From Thalassococcus sp. S3 (lineage in GTDB: Bacteria; Pseudomonadota; Alphaproteobacteria; Rhodobacterales; Rhodobacteraceae): a stretch of DNA of 64,000 nt. Below, one piece after another: positions 28,832 through 35,683 of this stretch. The translations under genes were made by a program, and so were the position numbers. The notes below the pieces were generated by a model that was given only the letters and a program-made list of their open reading frames with translations, did no database searches and had not been told where the DNA came from. Position 1 is the first letter of the stretch. The number at the start of each line of letters is the position of its first letter. The DNA is taken from contig NZ_CP022303.1 of the NCBI RefSeq assembly GCF_004216475.1, positions 3,906,001 to 3,970,000 on the forward strand. Reading direction: 5' to 3'.

Positions 28832-29878
28832 CTATATTGATTGTCTTTCGCAGGTCGAACCGGGTGCGTTGTGTGCTTTGAGATCCAGTGCGACGTCGGT
28901 GATCATGTCTTCTTGCCCTCCGACCAGCCCGCGCCGCCCGACCTCCAGCAGGATGTCGCGCGCGTCGATGCCGTGACGCTCGGACGCCCGTTCGGCATGA
29001 AGAAGAAAACTTGAATAAACGCCGGCATAACCCAGAGTGAGCGTCTGGCGATCAACCCTGACAGGTCTTCTTTGCAAAGGGCGCACCAGATCTTCGGCGG
29101 CGTCCTGCAGCGCGAAGAGATTGCAGCGGTGCGCCCAGCCGAGCCGGTCTGCAACGGCGACAAATGCCTCGAGCGGACAGTTACCGGCCCCGGCGCCCAT
29201 ACCGGCAAGTGACGCATCCACCCTCCGCGCGCCAGCGTCTACCGCAGCCACGGAATTGGCCACGCCCAGCGCGAGGTTATGATGGGCATGAACACCGATT
29301 TCGGTGTCAGGGCCGAGGGTTCGCCGATAGGCCGTGACGCGCTCCGACATGCCGCTCGACGTCAAGGCACCACCGGAATCGGTGACATAGACGCAACCGG
29401 CGCCGTAGCTTTCCATCAGCTTTGCCTGTTCGGCGAGGTGTTCAGGTTCGGACATGTGGGCCATCATCAGAAAACCCGACACATCCAAACCCATCTCTTT
29501 GGCCGCGGCGATCTGCTGAGCGGCGACGTCCGCCTCGGTGCAGTGCGTTGCAATCCGGACGGAGGTCACACCGGCATCGCGGGCCCGGCGCAGATTATCG
29601 AGCGTGCCGATACCGGGCAAAAGCAACGTCGTCAGCTTGGCCCGCTTGATCCTTTTGGCCGCGGCTTCAATCCATGCAACATCTTCATGGGCGCCGAAAC
29701 CATAGGTCAGCGAGCTGCCCGAAAGGCCATCGCCATGACCGACTTCGATAGCATCGACGCCGGCCGCATCCAGCGCCTCGGCAATTGCCCCGACATGGCC
29801 CAGATCGTAGGAATGCCCGATTGCGTGCATGCCGTCGCGCAGCGTGACATCCTGAATGTAAAGATCCGTTTTGGTCAT
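28832..29878 (-). CDS. 4-hydroxy-2-oxovalerate aldolase
   Basis: ATG 29878 gives 348 residues, the usual size; a longer frame to 30181 lies in the neighbouring gene. The HMGL-like TIM barrel starts with [17 protein letters not shown], where Arg-Asp and His are active-site residues, and has the metal-binding HAHHN in [15 protein letters not shown]. It splits 4-hydroxy-2-oxovalerate into pyruvate and acetaldehyde. The start overlaps the dehydrogenase stop by ATGA. The two proteins normally form a complex that channels acetaldehyde, as in DmpFG. Confidence 0.93.
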   Translation of the reverse strand: MTKTDLYIQDVTLRDGMHAIGHSYDLGHVGAIAEALDAAGVDAIEVGHGDGLSGSSLTYGFGAHEDVAWIEAAAKRIKRAKLTTLLLPGIGTLDNLRRARDAGVTSVRIATHCTEADVAAQQIAAAKEMGLDVSGFLMMAHMSEPEHLAEQAKLMESYGAGCVYVTDSGGALTSSGMSERVTAYRRTLGPDTEIGVHAHHNLALGVANSVAAVDAGARRVDASLAGMGAGAGNCPLEAFVAVADRLGWAHRCNLFALQDAAEDLVRPLQRRPVRVDRQTLTLGYAGVYSSFLLHAERASERHGIDARDILLEVGRRGLVGGQEDMITDVALDLKAHNAPGSTCERQSI

Positions 29879-30822
29879 GCGATGACCTCTTCCATTCGGG
29901 TCGCGACACGTTCCGCTGTTGCAAGCGCCGCGGACGTCATGATGTCGAGGTTGCCCGAATAGCGCGGCAGGTAGTCGCCCGCCCCCTCCACTTCGAGAAA
30001 AACGGAAACCTTGAGACCGTCGCTGACCTCTTCGCCTCCGGGCAGACGCAGCGCGGTACCCGAGCCGATGCTTTCGATCTGAACGTCCTGCTTCAGCCTG
30101 TAGCCCGGCGCATGGCGCTGCACCTGCGTGACCATGTCCTTCACGGATCTTTCGATGCGATGCGCCACTGCCCTTTCGCACAGGCAGATCACGGTGTTCC
30201 GCATGACAAGTGGCGGTTCGGCAGGGTTCAGGATGATGATCGCTTTCCCCTTACGCGCGCCACCGACCGTTTCGATTGCCCGCGCGGTGGTTTGCGTGAA
30301 CTCGTCGATATTGGCCCGAGTGCCCGGGCCTGCAGAGCGTGACGAAAGGCTCGCCACGATTTCCGCCCAATGCACCGACGCCACCTGCGAAATGGCATGC
30401 ACGATCGGGATGGTTGCCTGACCGCCGCAGGTGACCATATTCAAGTTGCGCGCGCCGGCTTCGAATGCCGCTGCCCCGTTTACGGTAGGAACAGTCACAG
30501 GACCAATCGCTGCGGGGGTCAGATCGATCATCAGCCGTCCGGACGTGCGAAGAAGCGCATCGTGTTTCAGGTGCGCCTTGGCAGACGTGGCATCGAAGAC
30601 GATCTGGATGTCCTGAAAGACCGGCAGCTTCATCAGCCCTTCGAGCCCTTCGGCAGTGATTGCAACACCTTGCTCTGCTGCCCGCTTCAGACCGTCAGAC
30701 GCGGGGTCGATCCCAGCCACCGCTTTGAGGTCAAGCGCCGGGGCCGATCGTTTGAGCTTTAGCATCAAGTCGGTTCCAATGTTCCCCGATCCGATGATCG
30801 CGCATCCTGTCTTGCCGTTCAT
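29875..30822 (-). CDS. Acetaldehyde dehydrogenase (acetylating)
   Basis: A protein of 315 residues of the DmpF/MhpF family. The N-terminal nucleotide-binding motif is [19 protein letters not shown]. The catalytic Cys is in [20 protein letters not shown]. It converts acetaldehyde plus CoA and NAD to acetyl-CoA. It partners the aldolase encoded by the overlapping next gene and completes the lower meta-cleavage route. Confidence 0.94.
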   Translation of the reverse strand: MNGKTGCAIIGSGNIGTDLMLKLKRSAPALDLKAVAGIDPASDGLKRAAEQGVAITAEGLEGLMKLPVFQDIQIVFDATSAKAHLKHDALLRTSGRLMIDLTPAAIGPVTVPTVNGAAAFEAGARNLNMVTCGGQATIPIVHAISQVASVHWAEIVASLSSRSAGPGTRANIDEFTQTTARAIETVGGARKGKAIIILNPAEPPLVMRNTVICLCERAVAHRIERSVKDMVTQVQRHAPGYRLKQDVQIESIGSGTALRLPGGEEVSDGLKVSVFLEVEGAGDYLPRYSGNLDIMTSAALATAERVATRMEEVIA

Positions 30823-30882
30823 GTCCTACCTCCTCATCCTCATGCTACGCTCGCCTCCCCCCTGCCCTTGGCACAGGACAGA

Positions 30883-31662
30883 CTACGTGGTCTCGATATT
30901 CACCAAGACGGATCCGAGCCCTGAAATCTCGGCTTCGATCTTCCCGCCTGCCTCGATGCTCTGCATGGGGCCGAGCGCTCCGCTTAGGATCAGATCCCCT
31001 GCCGAAAGAGGCGTTCCGCGCTGCGCCATCGTCCGAGCCAGCCAAACCAGCGCGCTCACAGGGGAGCCGAGGCAATCCTTTCCGCAGCCTGTTGAAACGG
31101 TCTGCCCATCCAAATCCATCCGCATGGTTGCGGTGACGACATCAACGTCCGTCAGCCGTTTAGGCGTACTGCCCAAAACCACATGCGAGGAGGACGCGTT
31201 GTCGGCGATAGTATCGACGATCGTGATGTCCCAGCCGGCGATCCGGCTTCCAACGATCTCTAACGCGGGCACGACAAAGCCGATCGCCGCAATGGCTTCG
31301 TGCGCGGTGACGTCCGGATGTGGCAGTGCACGGTCCATCACGAAAGCAATCTCCGCCTCGACCTTGGGCTGGGACAGCGCCGTGGTAGGCAGCGCGCCAC
31401 CATCGGCGATCTCCATGCTGGCGAGAAGGGTGCCATAGTCTGGCTGATTGACGCCCAACTGTGCCTGCACGGCAGGTGATGTCAGGCCGATCTTTCTGCC
31501 GATGACGCGATCTCCGGTCGCGATCCGCCGGGACAGGTTCAACTCCTGGACGGCATAGGCTGCGTCAATTGCATCCTCGCCCAGCAGGTCGCGAACCGGG
31601 GTGCACGGCACACCTGTATCAGCTGCGTGCCGCAGGCGTGCGGCCGCGTCTTCGATGCTCAT
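30883..31662 (-). CDS. 2-keto-4-pentenoate hydratase
   Basis: Start at ATG 31662, preceded by GGGAG, gives 259 residues. The frame to 31722 overlaps the ferredoxin gene. The FAH-fold hydratase pattern includes GRKIGLTSPAVQAQLGVNQP, KVEAEIAFVMDRALP and GSPVSALVWLARTMAQRG. It adds water to 2-hydroxypenta-2,4-dienoate to give 4-hydroxy-2-oxovalerate, the substrate of the aldolase. The related 4-oxalocrotonate decarboxylase is an alternative, but no tautomerase or semialdehyde dehydrogenase is present, so hydratase fits better. Confidence 0.9.
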   Translation of the reverse strand: MSIEDAAARLRHAADTGVPCTPVRDLLGEDAIDAAYAVQELNLSRRIATGDRVIGRKIGLTSPAVQAQLGVNQPDYGTLLASMEIADGGALPTTALSQPKVEAEIAFVMDRALPHPDVTAHEAIAAIGFVVPALEIVGSRIAGWDITIVDTIADNASSSHVVLGSTPKRLTDVDVVTATMRMDLDGQTVSTGCGKDCLGSPVSALVWLARTMAQRGTPLSAGDLILSGALGPMQSIEAGGKIEAEISGLGSVLVNIETT

Positions 31663-31693
31663 CTTCTCAACTCCCTTACGCCCCGATGCGCTC

Positions 31694-32035
31694 TCAGGCC
31701 TGCTCGGACGGCACGCGGACACGAAGTCCGTTCAGCGCGGCGCTCAACGTGATCTGACAGGACAACCGCGAGCCGGGACCGGGATCATGCGCAAATTCAA
31801 GCATCTCCTCTTCGGTCGCCGTGGGCGGGTCGAGCCGGTCGCGCCATGCTTCGTCGATATAGACGTGGCAGGTCGCGCAGGCACAGGCACCGCCGCATTG
31901 CGCAATGATCTGTGGCACGTTGGCTCGGACTGCGACTTCCATCAGGGTATCGCCGGGCGTCGAGGTTGCGGAATACTCCGTCCCGTCTGCAGTCACGATC
32001 GTGATCGTTGCCGTATCGCATTCAACGATGGACAT
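31694..32035 (-). CDS. 2Fe-2S ferredoxin, adrenodoxin type
   Basis: A protein of 113 residues. The cluster ligands are Cys47, Cys53, Cys56 and Cys93 (CGGACACATC, then RLSCQITL), the CX5CX2C pattern of adrenodoxin or putidaredoxin-like proteins. It lies one base after the hydrolase stop. It most likely carries electrons to the Rieske oxygenase encoded two genes upstream. Some carbazole dioxygenase systems use this type rather than a Rieske ferredoxin. The electron source is not in the same operon; the nearby fusion protein could supply it. Confidence 0.9.
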   Translation of the reverse strand: MSIVECDTATITIVTADGTEYSATSTPGDTLMEVAVRANVPQIIAQCGGACACATCHVYIDEAWRDRLDPPTATEEEMLEFAHDPGPGSRLSCQITLSAALNGLRVRVPSEQA

Positions 32036-32036
32036 G

Positions 32037-32912
32037 TCAGCTCTCCAAAAAGTTACGGGTCACGGCCGCAAACTGCTCGGGGTGTTCGATCATCGCCCAG
32101 TGACCGCAATGGGGCAAAATAACTCCGCATGAGGGCTCGATCAGTTCGAGAAAGCGATATGCATTGGCAAGGGGAACCACCTTGTCCTGCTTGCCATTGA
32201 CCACCAGTGTCGGCACCCTGACCTGCCGCACGAAGTCTTCTTCGTAGTAAAGGCCGCCCTGCTGCTTGATCCACGACATCGTAGCGCCGTAGGCTTGGCG
32301 GGTATCGTCCCGGACAGACATCTCGTGGCGATACGCCACCATGTCGGGGGAAATCTCGAAGCCTTCCGTGGTCAGCGCCCGGATCAACCGCTCCATTCCA
32401 TGCCGGGTGAAGTCGTAGTTCATGACCGGCGCAAGTCCCTCATGCACCTCGGTCACAAGACCCGCACTGCCCATCAGCACCAGCTTGTCGACCCGCTCCG
32501 GCTGTGCAACAGCGACACCCAACGCGGTTGCGCCACCCATTGAATTGCCAATGAGGATCACGTGGTCTAGCGACAGCGCATCCAGGAATGCGGTCAGATG
32601 TGTATTGCGCGCCTCCTGAGAATAGACGAAATCATCACCCGGCTTATCAGTCTCTCCGAAACCGACCATATCCATCGCGATAACACGATACGCGTCGCTG
32701 AGGCGCGGGATCACGGCATTCCAATTGCCCACACTGTCGGCACCAGCGCCGCCGCCATGGATCAGGACCACCACCGGACCTTCACCCGCCTCCAGGTAGC
32801 GAGTGCGGATCCCGCCGGCATCGACGAAATGTTCGGTGATGCCTTCATTCAGATGTAGCTGCCCAAGCATGTCACGCTGCTGTTTTTCCGGGGACGTTTC
32901 CAAGGTGGTCAT
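32037..32912 (-). CDS. Meta-cleavage product hydrolase (alpha/beta fold)
   Basis: ATG 32912 (MTTLETSPEKQQ) overlaps the oxygenase stop by ATGA, giving 291 residues; the longer frame to 32969 is inside that gene. The oxyanion motif is VVVLIHGGGAGADSVGNW, the nucleophile elbow is ILIGNSMGGATALG, and the acid and histidine are in NGKQDKVVP and LPHCGHWAMIEHP. This matches C-C hydrolases such as CarC, BphD and XylF, which split the ring-opened product into 2-hydroxypentadienoate and an acid. Its presence implies that the ring-cleavage product is a ketone or similar. Confidence 0.92.
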   Translation of the reverse strand: MTTLETSPEKQQRDMLGQLHLNEGITEHFVDAGGIRTRYLEAGEGPVVVLIHGGGAGADSVGNWNAVIPRLSDAYRVIAMDMVGFGETDKPGDDFVYSQEARNTHLTAFLDALSLDHVILIGNSMGGATALGVAVAQPERVDKLVLMGSAGLVTEVHEGLAPVMNYDFTRHGMERLIRALTTEGFEISPDMVAYRHEMSVRDDTRQAYGATMSWIKQQGGLYYEEDFVRQVRVPTLVVNGKQDKVVPLANAYRFLELIEPSCGVILPHCGHWAMIEHPEQFAAVTRNFLES

Positions 32913-34063
32913 CACAGATGCTCCCGGCTTTGGATACCGCGGTTGTGCTTGCTGGCCACGCGCCGCCATTCGATGATGCAGCGATCCGGCTCGTAGAGAA
33001 TCTCATTCAGCCAGCCGCGATCATCCTCGTAGAAAGGCTGCGTTTCGAGCCGGGCTTTCAGGTCATCGTTGTTGAACCCTTCAAGCGCCATCGGCACCCA
33101 CTTTTCATGGAAGGCAACCTCCCACTCCTTCGTCTCGGCCTCGGTTTCGCAAACCTTGCCAAGGGTCTGGAAGTAGATGTGTTCCGTCTCACTGACAGGC
33201 ACATACCATTCGTATTGCGTCGTGTTGGTGTCTGGCCAAGGATCGACCCGCAGCACACCCGGCAACCAGATGGAGATCGTATGGGCCACCCGTTTCGAGC
33301 CCATATGACCCCGCATAATGTCCTCTTCGCCCTCGATGGAGGCTGCGAAAACGGGAACGGAGTGTTCTCCAAGCAGATCCCAAACGCCGGTCGGTCCCTC
33401 GTCACCGATTTCAGCGCGGAAGTTTTCCTTGCCTTTCCCGGGGGCGAAACCCAACGGCAGGGCAATGTCATTCCCTTCCACCAGAACGCTGTTCCGGTGA
33501 ATGTAGACGTGCCCCCCATCAAAGCCGTTTTCCGCACCGATGCGCCAGTTCGAATTGACCATGCGGTGCTTGCCGAAAATCACCCGGTCCTCATCCAGAA
33601 AACCTGGTGGGACGTCCTGTTCGAGCGGTGTCGGCTCTCGATCGCCCATGTAGACGAAGATTATCCCCTTGGCTTCCTGCACCGGATAGGCCCGGATATT
33701 GTGCCGTCCGATTTGAACGCTTTGCGGGTTTGTCAGGATGTCGACAAGCTTGCCCGTATCCCAGCGATACGTCCAACCGTGATACCAACATGTCACCGTG
33801 TTTTTGGTGTGACACTGCAGGTCGGCCGAGAAGCGCACGCCCCGGTGCAGACAGCGATCCTTGATACAAAAGACCGTACCGTCGATGCGGTTCAATAGGA
33901 TGTTTTCGCCAAGAAGCTTACGCGCAATAGGCTTTTGTTCGACAATTTCACTCGCTAAGCAAAGGGGATACCAGTGATTGCGGAAACCTAATTTAGCTTC
34001 AACATAAGGAACCCAACCCTTGACCTGTTCGAGAACTTCGGGTGAAACAAGGTCGTTCATCAT
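32912..34063 (-). CDS. Rieske ring-hydroxylating oxygenase, carbazole dioxygenase (CarAa)-like
   Basis: A protein of 383 residues, almost the length of CarAa (384). The Rieske ligands are Cys71, His73 (CLHRGV), Cys92 and His95 (CWYHGWTYRW). The iron site is Asp182, His185, His189 (FDGGHVYIH) and Asp333/334 (MALEGFNNDD). Blocks such as VEAKLGFRNHWYP, DILTNPQSVQIGR and ALPLGFAPG match CarAa of Pseudomonas resinovorans as I remember it. CarAa is a homotrimer that attacks carbazole at the angular carbon. The real substrate here may differ. It is first in the eight-gene operon, with AGGGGG before ATGATG. A GntR operator lies 15 bases upstream. Confidence 0.92.
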   Translation of the reverse strand: MMNDLVSPEVLEQVKGWVPYVEAKLGFRNHWYPLCLASEIVEQKPIARKLLGENILLNRIDGTVFCIKDRCLHRGVRFSADLQCHTKNTVTCWYHGWTYRWDTGKLVDILTNPQSVQIGRHNIRAYPVQEAKGIIFVYMGDREPTPLEQDVPPGFLDEDRVIFGKHRMVNSNWRIGAENGFDGGHVYIHRNSVLVEGNDIALPLGFAPGKGKENFRAEIGDEGPTGVWDLLGEHSVPVFAASIEGEEDIMRGHMGSKRVAHTISIWLPGVLRVDPWPDTNTTQYEWYVPVSETEHIYFQTLGKVCETEAETKEWEVAFHEKWVPMALEGFNNDDLKARLETQPFYEDDRGWLNEILYEPDRCIIEWRRVASKHNRGIQSREHL

Positions 34064-34077
34064 CTACCCCCTATCTT

Positions 34078-34090
34078 ATTGTAGGACAAT
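34078..34090. promoter_or_regulatory. GntR operator between the oxygenase operon and gntR
   Basis: ATTGTAGGACAAT is a 13-base palindrome with arms ATTGT and ACAAT, 2 bases before the gntR ATG and 15 bases before the divergent oxygenase start. The operator reported for the GntR-type CarR of carbazole degraders is, from memory, TTGTAGAACAA, which is nearly the same. A related TTGTCGGACAA lies beyond the end of gntR at 34893. Confidence 0.65.
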
Positions 34091-34092
34091 TT

Positions 34093-34830
34093 ATGACGAC
34101 CAGAGCAGCAGAAAACTCGCGAGTCAATAAAAAACCTCTGCCGCGATGCGGCAATGGCGACAGTTCGACCGGTCGGGTCGGTGCTGTTGGCCAGATAACA
34201 GAGACGTTGCGCAGGCAGATATTCGATGGAACGCTGACGCCAGGCCAGCGTCTGGTAGAGGCAAAACTGACAAAGTCCCTGTCCGTCAGCCGAGGACCTC
34301 TGCGTGAGGCCTTACATCGACTGGCCGTCGAAGGCATCGTCACGATTCAGCCCAACAAGGGCGCCTCGGTGACGATCGCCACCCGCCAGGAAGTAAGCGA
34401 GATGTTCGCGGTCCGGGAGATGCTGGAGGGCCGCGCCGCACGGCTGGTCGCCAAACGCGCTTTTGAGCCAGATGTCGGTAAACAGCTGGAATTACTCCTG
34501 AATACAGAGATTTCCAGCATCCATCTGCCCGATGATCCGCTGGACTTCATGCAAAGCAACCAGCATATGCATGACACCCTGCTAACGCTTTCCGGCAGCG
34601 CGATTCTGGGCCGCATGATGACGCAAACGCGCTTCCCTCAGTTGCGCGCGGCGTTCTTCCGGTCGTTCACAGCCGAGATCTTCGAACAATCAAAACGGGA
34701 CCACGTCGCGGTACTGAAGGCGATCCTTGCCGGACATGAGGACGATGCCGAGACGCTCATGCGGCAACATGTTCACAATACCGCTCGCCAGGTTCTCACA
34801 TTGCCGGCGGAATACTTTGCCGATTCCTGA
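34093..34830 (+). CDS. GntR family regulator, FadR/FCD subfamily
   Basis: A protein of 245 residues from ATG 34093. After a 30-residue polar leader comes the winged helix (TETLRRQIFDGTLTPGQRLV, then SVSRGPLREALHRLAVEG). The FCD ligand-binding domain follows from about residue 95 (EMFAVREMLEGRAARLVAKR), with metal-binding histidines (HMHDTLL and HVAVLKAI). It is divergent from the CarAa-like oxygenase with only 29 bases between the starts and an operator in the gap. It probably represses the degradation operon and itself until an intermediate binds. Confidence 0.92.
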   Translation: MTTRAAENSRVNKKPLPRCGNGDSSTGRVGAVGQITETLRRQIFDGTLTPGQRLVEAKLTKSLSVSRGPLREALHRLAVEGIVTIQPNKGASVTIATRQEVSEMFAVREMLEGRAARLVAKRAFEPDVGKQLELLLNTEISSIHLPDDPLDFMQSNQHMHDTLLTLSGSAILGRMMTQTRFPQLRAAFFRSFTAEIFEQSKRDHVAVLKAILAGHEDDAETLMRQHVHNTARQVLTLPAEYFADS

Positions 34831-34892
34831 AGCTACCCACCGGCAATCGGCGTATCGGGCCGGTCGATTTCCTACAGAAAAGCGCGATTATT

Positions 34893-34924
34893 TTGTCGGA
34901 CAATACAGAATACGATTGTCCGAC
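34893..34924. promoter_or_regulatory. Inverted repeat of GntR-like operator sites
   Basis: GTCGGACAAT (34895-34904) and ATTGTCCGAC (34915-34924) form a perfect 10-base inverted repeat with a 10-base spacer. The first arm contains TTGTCGGACAA, close to the operator at 34078. It lies between the convergent gntR and tetR stops. No T run follows on either strand, so it does not look like a terminator. It may be a second regulator-binding region or a leftover from a rearranged promoter. Confidence 0.45.
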
Positions 34925-34943
34925 CCTTGATACCCCCGCGAAT

Positions 34944-35603
34944 CTAGAAGGCACCGGTCTTCGGATCATAAGCAGCTTTGAAGATCCTGACACCCCGCGA
35001 GACACGACGCTCAAGCTCCGCCTCCGTGAGTTTTTCGACAACGCCGTATCTTCGGCGCATCGGCCACTGACCCTGCCAGAGTACCGTCAGTTCCTCAGCA
35101 GCCTGAAGGCAATCGTCGATTTTCAACTCGCCGCGTTCCACACGCTGGGCCAGATACGTCGCAAGCGTCTGCAAAACCCGTCCGGGTCCCTTTTCAAAAA
35201 AATCTGCCTTGGCCGACGCATCCGTTGCCTCGCTGGCGGCAAGCACGTAATCGAGCCACAAGAAGTCATCGCTCATCAACTGACGCGTCAAATGCCGCCC
35301 GAACGCGCCAAGCGCCTCTTCAAGCGGTGCATCTGATGGGACTGACCTGGTCAGCGCATTCTCCATCTCATCGCAAATCTCATTCACCACGGCATCGAAC
35401 AACTGATCCTTGTTTCCGAACATGTTGTAGATCGTCATTTTCGAGACACCGGCATCGCGTGCGATGTCGTCAAGCCGCGCGACATGCGGACCAAGCGCGA
35501 AAAGTTGCTTGCGCGCATGACGAAGGACGGCCGCGCGTTTTTCGGTGTCCGCAGGTCTCCCGCGTCCACGCGAGACATTTGCAGTTTGATTTATTTGACT
35601 CAA
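34944..35603 (-). CDS. TetR/AcrR family regulator
   Basis: Start placed at TTG 35603 (SQINQTANVSRGRGRP follows), giving 219 residues. ATG 35657 and ATG 35741 are also in frame, but the latter overlaps the divergent gene. The helix-turn-helix region is AVLRHARKQLFALGPHVARL then ARDAGVSKMTIYNMFGNKDQ. The C-terminal half is a TetR_C-type helical domain (FLWLDYVLAASEATDASAKA). It is divergent from the dehalogenase/reductase fusion, which is its likely target. That would put the fusion under separate control from the GntR-regulated operon. Confidence 0.85.
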   Translation of the reverse strand: MSQINQTANVSRGRGRPADTEKRAAVLRHARKQLFALGPHVARLDDIARDAGVSKMTIYNMFGNKDQLFDAVVNEICDEMENALTRSVPSDAPLEEALGAFGRHLTRQLMSDDFLWLDYVLAASEATDASAKADFFEKGPGRVLQTLATYLAQRVERGELKIDDCLQAAEELTVLWQGQWPMRRRYGVVEKLTEAELERRVSRGVRIFKAAYDPKTGAF

Positions 35604-35683
35604 GAGTACAGTAATCCTAGCTTCGTAGCGATGCGCCGCTCCTAAACACTGCGGCATGGCTGTTTCGGACGGGAGTTTATGAC

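Noticed and set aside
28832..30181. Longer 449-residue version of the aldolase
   Set aside because: The extra N-terminal part overlaps the acetaldehyde dehydrogenase gene. ATG 29878 gives the normal length and a typical ATGA overlap.
34893..34924. Inverted repeat considered as a Rho-independent terminator for gntR or tetR
   Set aside because: Neither strand has a T run after the stem, and the arms match the operator-like sequence at 34078.
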